Shown here one piece after another: positions 9,011-17,795 of a DNA stretch of 28,167 nucleotides. Every line of letters begins with the position of its first letter. Position 1 is the stretch's first letter. The stretch is from CAZSIA01 sp045126355. GTDB taxonomy: Bacteria; Bacillota_I; Bacilli_A; Acholeplasmatales; Anaeroplasmataceae. The stretch covers positions 1 through 28,167 of the forward strand of contig JBGVOE010000117.1 in NCBI GenBank assembly GCA_045126355.1, read 5' to 3'. The notes beneath the pieces are model-generated. The model saw only the letters and a list, made by a program, of their open reading frames with translations, ran no database searches and was not told the origin of the DNA. Both the position numbers and the translations under genes were made by a program.

Positions 9011-9045
9011 TGTATTATTTTCTAAAATTAACTTGTACTGTTACA
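9011..9045. repeat. Single copy of 24-bp-type repeat unit with half palindrome
   Basis: The sequence TTCTAAAATTAACTTGTACT followed by GTTACA closely matches the arrays at 24006 and 26278 (TTCCAAAATGAACTTGTAAT then ATTACA): about 22 of 27 positions agree by eye, and the two TGT words are 23 bases apart. This shows that the repeat is not confined to the 23-27 kb region. A weaker copy may lie at about 9550-9575. Confidence 0.5.
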
Positions 9046-9053
9046 TGTTGTTT

Positions 9054-9461
9054 TTAAATTATTTCACAATCCAATCTATCAACTTCAAACTCTATAAAGT
9101 CACCATTTTGAAACTCTTCACTAAATCCATTAGGATATTCCCATTCTAACCTTATTGTAAAATCAAATACCTGAACAATTGCTTGTTTGCAATCTATAAT
9201 TTTCCCTCTTAATTTATATTTAAAATAATTAAAAATCCGATTTGAAATTTTATAATTTTTTTGATTTTCGTTAGTTATTTTAATGATATCTATTCTATTA
9301 ACAGCAAATGCATATATTCTTAGAACTTCCATTCCTATTTGTGGTTCTTTATCATCCGGTAATGGAACAGAAATGCACATACATTTTAATTCTTTTACTC
9401 CATCCGAAACGATATAATCAGCATAATTGTAACTGTATTCTAATATTTTCTTTATATACAT
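9054..9461 (-). CDS. Small hypothetical protein, immunity-like
   Basis: The 135-residue soluble protein opens with YIKKILEYSYNYADYIVSDG and continues with ELKCMCISVPLPDDKEPQIG, then a helix and a beta-rich acidic C-terminus (EFQNGDFIEFEVDRLDCEII). The all-beta feel suggests a small barrel. I associate this sequence style with a family of uncharacterised small proteins encoded among immunity-type genes, without a firm name. The start at 9461 is set by AGAGGTG five bases upstream. It is followed by a repeat unit and a strong terminator, so it is a stand-alone gene. Confidence 0.7.
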   Translation of the reverse strand: MYIKKILEYSYNYADYIVSDGVKELKCMCISVPLPDDKEPQIGMEVLRIYAFAVNRIDIIKITNENQKNYKISNRIFNYFKYKLRGKIIDCKQAIVQVFDFTIRLEWEYPNGFSEEFQNGDFIEFEVDRLDCEII

Positions 9462-9604
9462 TATTACACCTCTAGTCACTTAATTTTATTCAGTACATAA
9501 AAACTATTATAAATTGAACAAATTTCCTTATTTCTTCTATTATTTTTAAATTTTTTCAAAATAAACTGGTACTATTTAATATTGCTAGTTATCTTAAATT
9601 TTCA

Positions 9605-10489
9605 TTAATTATCAATTTTATATTCAAGATATGCAATATTTAATACTCCATTATATTCAGTTAAAACAATATAGTCATTTATATTATATTTATCATATTC
9701 TGATGATGGTAGACTAACTTTAATTTCTTCATCATTATATAGAATAACAACATAATATTTGTCTGCATATCTTCTACCACCATCACTATACTCTTTATCG
9801 ATTATTTCATATTCACATACAGTGCCAGTTGATACATCAAGTGAATAATTTATATTTTTCGTCATACTATATGGAACCCAAAAAAATAAAATAAATACAC
9901 CGAAAAAAGTTAATAACAAATTACCAACATATTCTTTTTTAGAGTTTCTGTTTTTAACTAAAAATATATAAATTATAATTGATATTACACCAGCCACTAG
10001 ACCAATATAGATAAAGTAAGATATTAAATCATCATCTAAAATGGTAATATATCTATCTAATTCTATTGTTTTAATAATCATTAATGCTTCCGAGTATAAA
10101 ATCGGAAAAATAGCATTAGCTAGTTCTTTTCTATCTTTTTTTACCCAATATAATATTAATTCAATTATCAAGAAAATCACTGTAATTATAAAGTATATAT
10201 TATAGATTAAATAATCTGTTTTTCTAGAAAAAAAGAATATACATGTGAATAATACAACAGGGAAAATTATTAGTAATATATTTGTAATCTTATTTAATTT
10301 ATTCATAACCACAAAAATACTTAAAATTGATGATGTGCCAGCTAACAAACAAGTGATAAATTTAACTATCCCCATAATATCTGTATTTATATAATTGATT
10401 GAATAAAATGAAATAAACATAGCTGCAAAAGATGAAATAGCCCATATTTTAAATATTACATTATATGATTTTGACATATTATTTTCCAT
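9605..10489 (-). CDS. Polytopic membrane protein, paralog of 2468-3322 gene
   Basis: The 294-residue protein has about seven hydrophobic helices to residue 215, then an external C-terminal domain of about 75 residues with CEYEIIDKEYSDGGRR, a strand ending IKVSLPSSEYDKY and NINDYIVLTEYNGVL. The last two segments line up with the tail of the protein at 2468-3322. AGAGGTG precedes the ATG by about 9 bases, and an extended -10 element lies at 10517-10525. A second ATG four codons in is a possible alternative start. No known function; it is the first gene of the minus-strand array and its left neighbour is divided from it by a repeat-bearing spacer. Confidence 0.74.
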   Translation of the reverse strand: MENNMSKSYNVIFKIWAISSFAAMFISFYSINYINTDIMGIVKFITCLLAGTSSILSIFVVMNKLNKITNILLIIFPVVLFTCIFFFSRKTDYLIYNIYFIITVIFLIIELILYWVKKDRKELANAIFPILYSEALMIIKTIELDRYITILDDDLISYFIYIGLVAGVISIIIYIFLVKNRNSKKEYVGNLLLTFFGVFILFFWVPYSMTKNINYSLDVSTGTVCEYEIIDKEYSDGGRRYADKYYVVILYNDEEIKVSLPSSEYDKYNINDYIVLTEYNGVLNIAYLEYKIDN

Positions 10490-10516
10490 TTTCTATTCAC
10501 CTCTATTTTTTATTAA

Positions 10517-10525
10517 ATTATATCA
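10517..10525 (-). promoter_or_regulatory. Extended -10 promoter of 9605-10489 gene
   Basis: TGATATAAT on the minus strand lies about 28 bases upstream of the ATG and before the AGAGGTG ribosome site. No clear -35 is present. Confidence 0.55.
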
Positions 10526-10684
10526 CACTTCAAACTAAAAATATATTACTTAAAGGAACTATTGTATATAAATATATACTTGTTAAAAATAAATGAAATA
10601 CGATTTAACGTTAATAGACTATTTAATATTATGCAAAGACAGGTGAGGAAGAATAATATATTTTAAATGGGAATGCCATAGGAG

Positions 10685-10728
10685 ATTTTAGTTCATAACT
10701 ATAATACATTAAAGCCTAGAACTAAAAT
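10685..10728. repeat. Perfect 10-bp inverted repeat in lipoprotein leader region
   Basis: ATTTTAGTTC (10685-10694) and GAACTAAAAT (10719-10728) are exact inverted copies separated by 24 bases, immediately upstream of the -35 box at 10728. This could be a regulator site or an RNA hairpin. The remainder of the 312-base spacer 10490-10801 holds only the two divergent promoters and no gene. Confidence 0.5.
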
Positions 10729-10756
10729 TGCTATTAAAAAATATTTTTGATATAAT
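10728..10756 (+). promoter_or_regulatory. Sigma-A promoter of the SGNH lipoprotein gene
   Basis: TTGCTA (10728-10733) and TATAAT (10751-10756) are separated by 17 bases. A perfect inverted repeat, TTTTTGATAT (10744-10753) with ATATCAAAAA (10761-10770), covers the -10 box and would be well placed as a repressor operator. The ribosome site GGAGG lies at about 10794. Confidence 0.7.
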
Positions 10757-10801
10757 AAAAATATCAAAAAACAAAAATTACAATTAAATTATGGAGGAAG
10801 T

Positions 10802-13800
10802 ATGAAAAAAATATTATTATGTTTAACTATTTTTTCTTTTTTATTAATCCTTTTTGGATGTACAACAAATGATAATCCAACAGAACCTGAAACTCAAACT
10901 CCAGATGTTCCAACAGATACTGTTAATCCTACACCTGAAAATCCTACAGAGTCTGTTAATCCTACACCTACACCTATAGTACCTCAAACTTTCTATACTA
11001 CAAGTAGTGGTGATGTTAGTGAAAACGAAGGAATCTTAACTTCTAATCAAGCAAATTCAATAGCCTATCGAAGTGATGGACAAACATTTATAGAAGGTAC
11101 ATTATCATGTGATATTAATCTAAATGGGAATACTCAAGATAATGGTATCATTTTTGGTTTAATAAATGAAAACGACCTTACTAGATTCTGGGAAGATGAA
11201 GGAATCCATTATTACTTTTTCTTTATTTCAAATATCGGTACAGCATATTTAGGTAAAGTAAGTAACAAAACATGGACAGTTTGTGGAGAAGTTCAAATTC
11301 CAAATTTAGATCGCAATAAAACATATAAATTGGAAGTATCAAGACAAATGATTTCATCAGGAGCAAACATCTTATGTTATCTTGATGGCGAACTTCAAGT
11401 TTCATATAAAGATTATAAATATTATGACGGAACAGGCTTCGGTATTAGAGCTGCCGCAAGTAATGTAGTATACTCAAACATCACAATAACTGATGAAATT
11501 AAAGGTGAATCTACAACACTAAATGATTATGTGATTGCGAGTGGAGCATTTAAAGCTGAAAACAATACAATCACCTCAACAACAGGAAATGCGATAGCTG
11601 AAAAAATTGGTGGAGAATTTGTTTATGGTACTTTAGAAGCAACAATGACAAGCAATGGTGGTTACGCAGATAACGGTATAATCTTTAATCTAACACCAAA
11701 TGAAACTCATTCATACTGGGAAAGTGATGTAGCATATTACTTCTTCTTTATCAATTTTAATGGTGGAGCATATCTTGGTAAAGTAGATTACGGTCAATGG
11801 ACAGCATGTGAGTACTTACCAGTAAATAACTATAATCCAAATAATACATACAAATTAAAAGTTGTAAAAGATGATTCAACAATCAGCTGTTATATCAATG
11901 ATGAATTATATTTCACACATGCAGATTCATTCCCGCTTGAAGGAACAGGCTACGGCTTAAGAGCAGGTGGTAAAAATGTATCATACACAAATATTAAATG
12001 TGAATCAACAGGAACAATTGTTGAAACATATCCTACTGATGTAACAACACTAAAAGGTAAACTAGTTGGCTCTAATGGAGCAATTAAATCAAAAGGTGTT
12101 GAAACATTAGCTTTATTAAATAATAAAACATTAAATGAAGGTACATATCAAGCTAAAGTAAAAGGCGTATCAACAAAACGCTCAGGCTTAATTTTTAATT
12201 ACCAAAATGACGGAACAACAGAGTCATATTATCGCTTTGTTACAAGAAAAGAAGCTCAAAAAGTTGAAATCGATAAAGTAGTAAATGGTAAGGTAACAAA
12301 CCTATTTTCTAATTACTTATCAGCAGGATATCAAGCAGGAGCTGAATACCAATTTAAAGTAGTAATAAAAGACAGTAAAGCTTATTGTTACTTCTGGAAT
12401 ACACTATATTATGTTTTTGAAATAGAACAAATAAATGGACAAGTAGGTGTTTATGCTGAAGGCCCTTCTTCTCAATTTAGAAATTATGAAGTTACTAACA
12501 GCATAGAAACTATTGAGGTAGATACACTATTATTTGGTCATTCATATTTCGAATTATGGCATAACTTTAAAAATGACTTTGCTACTTTAGCAAGCGAAAA
12601 CAATCTAGGAACATATACAAATATCGGTATTGGTGGTTCTGTTGCTTCTCACTGGGAAAAATTCAAAGAATCATTAGTAACATATAAAGCAGATACAGTA
12701 ATCTACTGGATAGGAATAAATGATTTAACAGGTGGAACAAGTCCTGCATCAATAATCGGAAGTATTAAAGAAACACTATCTTACATGAAAGAATATAATC
12801 CAGATTTAAAAGTAATTCTATTGTCATGTAACCACTGTCCAGCAAGAACAAATATTAAATCAACAGTTTCTGAATTAAATGAATTAATGAAAACATATTG
12901 TGCTCAACATGAATGGATATCCTATGCAGAAATGGAATATGCATTCTGTGATAACGGAATAACACCTGATGCGTATTGGTTTACAGATGGTCTACATCCA
13001 TCAGCAAATGGATACACTCAAAAAGTAATACCAGCAATCAAAGATGCACTATTAGGTAATAATCAACCAACAATTGATGAAGAATTAAATGAAAAACTAT
13101 TAGCAGAAACAAAAGAGTTAAAACTAATTCAATTATACGATTATGATGAACATGCATATACTAATGATAAATGGCAAGAAGCTAAAGTGATCTATGATGA
13201 GGCAATCCTAAAAATCAATAATGCTAAAACAATAGATGAACTAAATAATATAGACTTATCATCATATATAAATGCTTTAGAAAAAATAGAATCAAAAAAT
13301 GATTACTTATGTAACGAATTAATATCAGGAACTAACAATTCAGTATGGGAAACACAAAACTTCACAAACGCTCTAAATTCAAGTCAAAACAACGTATTTA
13401 ATGTTGAACATGACGGTCATAGAATCGTAAATGAAAGTTATGGTGATATGTCATTTAACGTATGTTTAGGTCAAATCAAAAATGAATTCCCAACATTAAG
13501 TATAATCTTTAGAGCTACACAAACACCAGCTTTAGGATTAAATGGATATCTACTAAACTTTGTTACAGAACCAAATTACCTACAAGTATGGTATATGAGA
13601 GAGGCTTACGGTACTAGTTCTTCTAATGAATTAACATATCTAGGTGGATGGGTATTCCCAGAAGAAGTTGAAGATACAACATTTAAAGTAATAATTGAAG
13701 GAAACAACATTTATATCTACACATTAGAAAGCTTCTTGAAAAACGGAAAAGACGCCTATGGTTGTAGTGTTGATTTATCAGTTAATGGAACAAAGTCAGT

Positions 13801-13969
13801 ATATAAAGAAGGTGGCTTTGGTATCTTAAGCTGGAGTAGTTCAACTCAAGCACAAGGTAAATTAACAATATCTAATTTCCGTGCTATTTCTACTTCTAAT
13901 AATCCAAAATCAATGATATCTAATAATTTAGAATGTATTCCTTATAAGAAAAATTGGTTTCTTAGATAA
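10802..13969 (+). CDS. Large lipoprotein: lectin-like domains plus SGNH/GDSL esterase
   Basis: The 1055-residue product has a lipoprotein signal ending LILFGC (lipid-anchored Cys20), then a Pro/Thr-rich linker (about 24-62) that would hold it off the membrane. Two closely related concanavalin/LamG-like domains follow (about 65-230 and 243-400; both have DNGIIF, YYFFFI, AYLGKV and GxGxRA segments), then a third, diverged one (about 415-566). The SGNH hydrolase domain (about 573-752) has all blocks: catalytic Ser581 in GHSYFE, Gly611-612, Asn640 in GIND, and Asp729/His732 in DGLHP. A helical FIVAR-like segment (about 758-835) and a last lectin-like domain (about 840-1035) follow. It probably de-esterifies acetylated or acylated polysaccharide at the cell surface. 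It has its own promoter, a strong ribosome site and a terminator. No membrane helix or LPXTG anchor is present at the C-terminus. Confidence 0.9.
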   Translation: MKKILLCLTIFSFLLILFGCTTNDNPTEPETQTPDVPTDTVNPTPENPTESVNPTPTPIVPQTFYTTSSGDVSENEGILTSNQANSIAYRSDGQTFIEGTLSCDINLNGNTQDNGIIFGLINENDLTRFWEDEGIHYYFFFISNIGTAYLGKVSNKTWTVCGEVQIPNLDRNKTYKLEVSRQMISSGANILCYLDGELQVSYKDYKYYDGTGFGIRAAASNVVYSNITITDEIKGESTTLNDYVIASGAFKAENNTITSTTGNAIAEKIGGEFVYGTLEATMTSNGGYADNGIIFNLTPNETHSYWESDVAYYFFFINFNGGAYLGKVDYGQWTACEYLPVNNYNPNNTYKLKVVKDDSTISCYINDELYFTHADSFPLEGTGYGLRAGGKNVSYTNIKCESTGTIVETYPTDVTTLKGKLVGSNGAIKSKGVETLALLNNKTLNEGTYQAKVKGVSTKRSGLIFNYQNDGTTESYYRFVTRKEAQKVEIDKVVNGKVTNLFSNYLSAGYQAGAEYQFKVVIKDSKAYCYFWNTLYYVFEIEQINGQVGVYAEGPSSQFRNYEVTNSIETIEVDTLLFGHSYFELWHNFKNDFATLASENNLGTYTNIGIGGSVASHWEKFKESLVTYKADTVIYWIGINDLTGGTSPASIIGSIKETLSYMKEYNPDLKVILLSCNHCPARTNIKSTVSELNELMKTYCAQHEWISYAEMEYAFCDNGITPDAYWFTDGLHPSANGYTQKVIPAIKDALLGNNQPTIDEELNEKLLAETKELKLIQLYDYDEHAYTNDKWQEAKVIYDEAILKINNAKTIDELNNIDLSSYINALEKIESKNDYLCNELISGTNNSVWETQNFTNALNSSQNNVFNVEHDGHRIVNESYGDMSFNVCLGQIKNEFPTLSIIFRATQTPALGLNGYLLNFVTEPNYLQVWYMREAYGTSSSNELTYLGGWVFPEEVEDTTFKVIIEGNNIYIYTLESFLKNGKDAYGCSVDLSVNGTKSVYKEGGFGILSWSSSTQAQGKLTISNFRAISTSNNPKSMISNNLECIPYKKNWFLR

Positions 13970-14000
13970 AATAAAATAAATATTATAAACTATTTACAAG

Positions 14001-14031
14001 GGGATTGACTAAAGCTAGTCAGTCCCTTTTT
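14001..14031 (+). terminator. Rho-independent terminator of lipoprotein gene
   Basis: GGGATTGACT pairs with AGTCAGTCCC around a six-base loop and is followed by TTTTT. It is about 30 bases past the stop codon. Confidence 0.9.
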
Positions 14032-14103
14032 GCTATTTCTAGAATTCTTGTTAATAAAATTAATCACATTTATCCCAGCCCAGTCTAAATTTTGCTTCAT
14101 AAT

Positions 14104-14149
14104 AAAAACTCTAAAGTTTTTCTAGATTTTGCTAGTTAACTTTAGAGTT
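14104..14149 (-). terminator. Terminator of glycyl radical enzyme operon
   Basis: The 12-base arms AACTCTAAAGTT (14107-14118) and AACTTTAGAGTT (14138-14149) are exact inverted copies. On the minus strand they are followed by TTTTTATT. It lies 18 bases past the activase stop. Confidence 0.85.
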
Positions 14150-14166
14150 CATAATCTTATCTTTAA

Positions 14167-14904
14167 TTATTGTTTAAATCTTTTATTTTCATCAATATAA
14201 CTATTCCATAGGCTTACTTCTTCTTTGGATGGTTCTTTGATATCTTTTAATAAATATTCTCTATTTAATTTTTCATATTTATAATTACCTAAAATATGAT
14301 AAGGCATAATTTGTATACCTTTAAAATAGCTATTATAATTTATTAAGTTATTTAATTTTTCAAAATGATCTTTACGGTCATTAATAGATGGAATAATAGG
14401 CGTTCTAATTACATAAGGGATCTTGCAAGTATTTAAATATTTAAGATTATTTAAAATTAAGTCTAATGACACATTAGTATATTTAATATGATTTTCATTA
14501 TTTGTTTCTTTGATATCAAATAAAACATAATCACAATAACTAATAACTTCTTTAAAGATATCTAAAGATGCAAAACCACTAGTTTCTATGCATGTATGAA
14601 TGTTTAATTCTTTACATCTTTTAAGTATCTCAATTGTAAATTGATGGTTGTATAATGGCTCTCCTCCAGATATTGTCACTCCACCATTAGAGGTATTGTA
14701 AAATGTTATATCTTTCTTTATTACATTCATTATATCTAAAATTGAAAGACATTTACCATATTCTCCTTCTATTAAATTGCTGTGAGATTCTGGATTGTGA
14801 CACCATCTACATCTTAATGGACATCCTTTCAAAAAAACTACCGTTCTTATACCTGGACCATCATCTGTACAATATCTTGATATTTTAATAATATTATTTT
14901 CCAT
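14167..14904 (-). CDS. Glycyl radical enzyme activating enzyme (radical SAM)
   Basis: The 245-residue protein has the radical-SAM cluster motif C28-x3-C32-x2-C35 (GCPLRCRWCHNPES), the GGEP motif in VTISGGEPLYNH that contacts S-adenosylmethionine, and DDGPGIRTVVFLKGC at the start, typical of activases. It uses SAM and a [4Fe-4S] cluster to put a glycyl radical on the partner enzyme. At 245 residues it is PflA-sized and lacks the extra two-cluster ferredoxin insert of activases such as CutD or HpdA: the region after the motif has only one further cysteine. It starts two bases after the stop of the enzyme gene, so the pair is translationally coupled. Confidence 0.93.
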   Translation of the reverse strand: MENNIIKISRYCTDDGPGIRTVVFLKGCPLRCRWCHNPESHSNLIEGEYGKCLSILDIMNVIKKDITFYNTSNGGVTISGGEPLYNHQFTIEILKRCKELNIHTCIETSGFASLDIFKEVISYCDYVLFDIKETNNENHIKYTNVSLDLILNNLKYLNTCKIPYVIRTPIIPSINDRKDHFEKLNNLINYNSYFKGIQIMPYHILGNYKYEKLNREYLLKDIKEPSKEEVSLWNSYIDENKRFKQ

Positions 14905-14906
14905 TT

Positions 14907-16886
14907 TTACCCCATTTGTTGAATAGTTCTATTAATAACCATTCTCTTTAAATCATCTGTTAAATTAATAAAGTATTCTGAATACCCTCCGACACGAACA
15001 ACCAAATTTTTATGTAGTTCAGGATTCTTATAAGCATCTAATAAATTTTCTAAGGAAGAACAAGTTATTTGCATTTGAACTCCTCCTAGTTTTAAATATC
15101 CTAAAATCAATGCTTTTAAAATTTCATTTTTAAAATCAGGTGTAATATTAAAATTAAAAACTGGCGTACCTAGCGCTTTTTTTAGTTCCAAATGCGTTAC
15201 ACTATTTAATAAGGCAGTAGGTCCTAAATCATCTTTACCAAAGATTGCACCTAATGAATCACAAAGTGGCGCTCCTTTTTTTCTTCCATCTGGACTAGCC
15301 TTTAAATTTCTTCCTGCTTCTGCTTGAGAATTAAATTGAATTGATGAAGCTAAATAACCTTCGCCTAGAGGAGGTTTTTTATTATCTAATAAAGAAAAGA
15401 TTTCTTTTGATAAACGATTTGTTAATTGATTTGAATACTCATCATCAATTCCAAATCTTTGACTAACATTTCGTGCATTTTTCAAGAACTCTTCATCACT
15501 ATTGTTTAAATAATTTTTAAATTCTAAACAGTTACATTTTTTATTATCATAAATATAATCTTTAATAACAAGTAGTGAATCAATCACATTAATAACTCCT
15601 GCAAAACTAATGATACTCCATTTGTATCTTGCACCACCATTATTAAAATCTAAACCGTTATCAATACAATCATCTACTAATAATGTTCGCATCGGTAATG
15701 GATTATATTTAGCACGTTTTAATTGTGAATTAGATATTTCATTAGTTACTATATCAATAACTTCCTTAACGGCAAAAAGATAATTATCATAAAATTCTTC
15801 AAACGTTTTAGAGGTTTCTAATTTGTTATCAATTGTATTTTCTAATATTAATAATAAATTAATCGCCGCATCTACTGAACCAACATTAGATAACCCCGCT
15901 AACATTGTTTCTGTACATCCCCCACCACAAAACTTCTTTAGATCACAATCTTTAATAAAAGGGAATTTTTCCTTAAGTCCATTCATAATTACATCATTAT
16001 TATAAAAAGCTGGTTGACCATTAAAAGTACGAATAACTTCAAAAGCTTTATTCCATATATAGTCTGGTGTTTTTTCATCAACAAAAAGTTGAATCATAGG
16101 ACGTCTTTTCCCTTTAGAAGCTTCTAAGCATTGTAAAGTTAAATCATTATAATCGATACTTAATGACATTGAGTATCCATTATTTTTATCTAAATTATCA
16201 TATAAATTTTCTAATAAAGGAACAATGTTTTCACCCTTATAATATGGTAATAAACCTGAATCTAAGCATCCTAAATTATCACAACCATCTAAATATAAAA
16301 TAAAGTTCCATGATAATATTGCCTCATATATATTAGTTGCAGGATATAAAGGAACTCTTTTTAATCCTTCAATCAATTCTTTTTTAGCTCCTACTGATTC
16401 TAAATACTTAACTATTCGATCAATATAACATCTTATTCCTTCAATTACATTTAGTAATCCTTCTTTCATATCTTGATCTTTGATTTCATTAATTCTATCA
16501 ATATATGAAATTAATCCTTCTTTTAGTATTCTTTCATAATGAGGGAAAGAATGGGTATACATATTTCCTGATACCGCGTGTTCCTTAGGAACTGATGGTT
16601 CATATATATTAAATTCTTTTTTAATTAAATCAGCTAAATCTTTATTCTTTTTACTAAGTTCTGCATAATTTAAATACATTCCATCTAAGTAATTAGGATA
16701 AACACTCATGTTAGTCCCTTTAACTCCAGATGGGTATAATAATTCATTATTATATTCATATAACTCACAGTTTTCATAATACATTCTAATACCTAATGAT
16801 TTTCTATAAAATAAACTTCTATTAGGTTCTTTATACATTCCTGCCGCACCATATTCATTCATAGATAAAAATAATTCATAACTCAT
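14907..16886 (-). CDS. Uncharacterised short glycyl radical enzyme (PFL-like family)
   Basis: The 659-residue protein belongs to the pyruvate formate-lyase-like superfamily. The C-terminal radical loop is RVGGYS (631-636, radical Gly634). The thiyl site is GGGCTE (321-326): Cys324 with Glu326 two residues on, the CxE pattern of GRE eliminases/dehydratases, not the CC pair of pyruvate formate-lyase. NDLTLQCLEA, QPAFYNNDVI, SPDGR and GPTALLNS are family landmarks. Two oddities: it is well over 100 residues shorter than usual dehydratases, and the normally conserved GRxDQ segment before PYY reads GCLDS (206-210). It is cotranscribed with its activase and divergent from an AraC regulator. The reaction cannot be named from sequence; a C-O, C-N or C-S bond-breaking elimination is most likely. 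AGGAGGGG precedes the start. Confidence 0.9.
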   Translation of the reverse strand: MSYELFLSMNEYGAAGMYKEPNRSLFYRKSLGIRMYYENCELYEYNNELLYPSGVKGTNMSVYPNYLDGMYLNYAELSKKNKDLADLIKKEFNIYEPSVPKEHAVSGNMYTHSFPHYERILKEGLISYIDRINEIKDQDMKEGLLNVIEGIRCYIDRIVKYLESVGAKKELIEGLKRVPLYPATNIYEAILSWNFILYLDGCDNLGCLDSGLLPYYKGENIVPLLENLYDNLDKNNGYSMSLSIDYNDLTLQCLEASKGKRRPMIQLFVDEKTPDYIWNKAFEVIRTFNGQPAFYNNDVIMNGLKEKFPFIKDCDLKKFCGGGCTETMLAGLSNVGSVDAAINLLLILENTIDNKLETSKTFEEFYDNYLFAVKEVIDIVTNEISNSQLKRAKYNPLPMRTLLVDDCIDNGLDFNNGGARYKWSIISFAGVINVIDSLLVIKDYIYDNKKCNCLEFKNYLNNSDEEFLKNARNVSQRFGIDDEYSNQLTNRLSKEIFSLLDNKKPPLGEGYLASSIQFNSQAEAGRNLKASPDGRKKGAPLCDSLGAIFGKDDLGPTALLNSVTHLELKKALGTPVFNFNITPDFKNEILKALILGYLKLGGVQMQITCSSLENLLDAYKNPELHKNLVVRVGGYSEYFINLTDDLKRMVINRTIQQMG

Positions 16887-16912
16887 TTTTTCACCCCTCC
16901 TAAACTACTTAT

Positions 16913-16941
16913 ATTCTAATATATCCAGTACTTTGATACAA
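16913..16941 (-). promoter_or_regulatory. Promoter of glycyl radical enzyme operon
   Basis: On the minus strand TTGTAT (16936-16941) and TAGAAT (16913-16918) are 17 bases apart. The -35 box directly abuts the -35 box of the divergent regulator promoter (16942-16947), so one bound AraC-type protein could control both. Confidence 0.5.
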
Positions 16942-16971
16942 TTGACAAAAAATAACTAAACATGGTAAAAT
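16942..16971 (+). promoter_or_regulatory. Promoter of AraC-family regulator gene
   Basis: A consensus -35 TTGACA (16942-16947) is followed after 18 bases by TAAAAT (16966-16971). The leader then contains AAGGAAAG ahead of the ATG at 16998. Confidence 0.65.
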
Positions 16972-16997
16972 CATAACCAATAAGGAAAGTGATTAAT

Positions 16998-17795
16998 ATG
17001 AGATATGAAATCTTTTCAAACTCCAATACACCATTTAAAATTAATTCAATAGGCTTCAGTGGCGATGTCAATGTTACTAAATATGGACCAATTCAAAGAA
17101 ATCTATATATTGTTCATTATGTAATTAAAGGTAAAGGATATTTTAATGGTAATTTAGTTAAAGAAGGTCAAGGTTTTTTAATATACCCTTTAATGATGGA
17201 AGAATATTATCCAGATAAAAATGATCCTTGGGAATATTTATGGGTTATTTCTAGTGATGATAAAATGCTTGATATCTTTAAAAAATATAATGTGAATCCC
17301 CAAACTTTAATTTTTAACTATAACTCAATATCGATTGTTAAAAGTATAGCTAATGAAATCATTTTAAGAAATAATACCATTATTGATTCTTTAGAATTGT
17401 TAGAGTACTATTTAAAAATAGTTAATAGTCATATCTATCCAAAATCTAATTTAGAGAAAAGTAATTCTGAAATATATATTGAGTTTTGTCTTAATTATAT
17501 TGAATCTCACATTCATGAAAAAATATCGATTAATAAACTAACAACAATTCTAGGAGTTAGTCAGCCTTATTTATTTAAGATATTTAATAAAAAATACAAT
17601 ACATCTTTAAAGCAATATATAATTGAACGAAAACTTAATATTGCTAAGAAAATGTTAAATAAAACCGATATGTCTATTACTCAAATAGCTAACTCCTTAG
17701 GATATAATGACCCTTTAGCATTTTCAAAATTATTTTCATTAAACATTGGAGTATCTCCTCGTAAATATAAAACTAACAGTATAGAAAAGAAATAA
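16998..17795 (+). CDS. AraC-family transcriptional regulator
   Basis: The 265-residue protein has an N-terminal cupin-like ligand domain (about 1-150; YIVHYVIKGKGYFNGNLVKEGQGFLIYP is the typical beta-barrel start) and a C-terminal double helix-turn-helix (about 160-262) with ISINKLTTILGVSQPYLFKIF and MSITQIANSLGYNDPLAFSKLF, ending GVSPRKYK as in the family. Such proteins are mostly activators of sugar-use genes. It is divergent from the glycyl radical enzyme operon across 111 bases, so that operon is the likeliest target, with the signal probably the enzyme's substrate. The ATG at 16998 is preferred to a GTG at 16989 because AAGGAAAG is correctly spaced for the ATG. Confidence 0.92.
   Translation: MRYEIFSNSNTPFKINSIGFSGDVNVTKYGPIQRNLYIVHYVIKGKGYFNGNLVKEGQGFLIYPLMMEEYYPDKNDPWEYLWVISSDDKMLDIFKKYNVNPQTLIFNYNSISIVKSIANEIILRNNTIIDSLELLEYYLKIVNSHIYPKSNLEKSNSEIYIEFCLNYIESHIHEKISINKLTTILGVSQPYLFKIFNKKYNTSLKQYIIERKLNIAKKMLNKTDMSITQIANSLGYNDPLAFSKLFSLNIGVSPRKYKTNSIEKK

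Noticed and set aside
14907..16886. Pyruvate formate-lyase (pflB)
   Set aside because: There is no adjacent cysteine pair at the active site; the site is CxE and the protein is too short.
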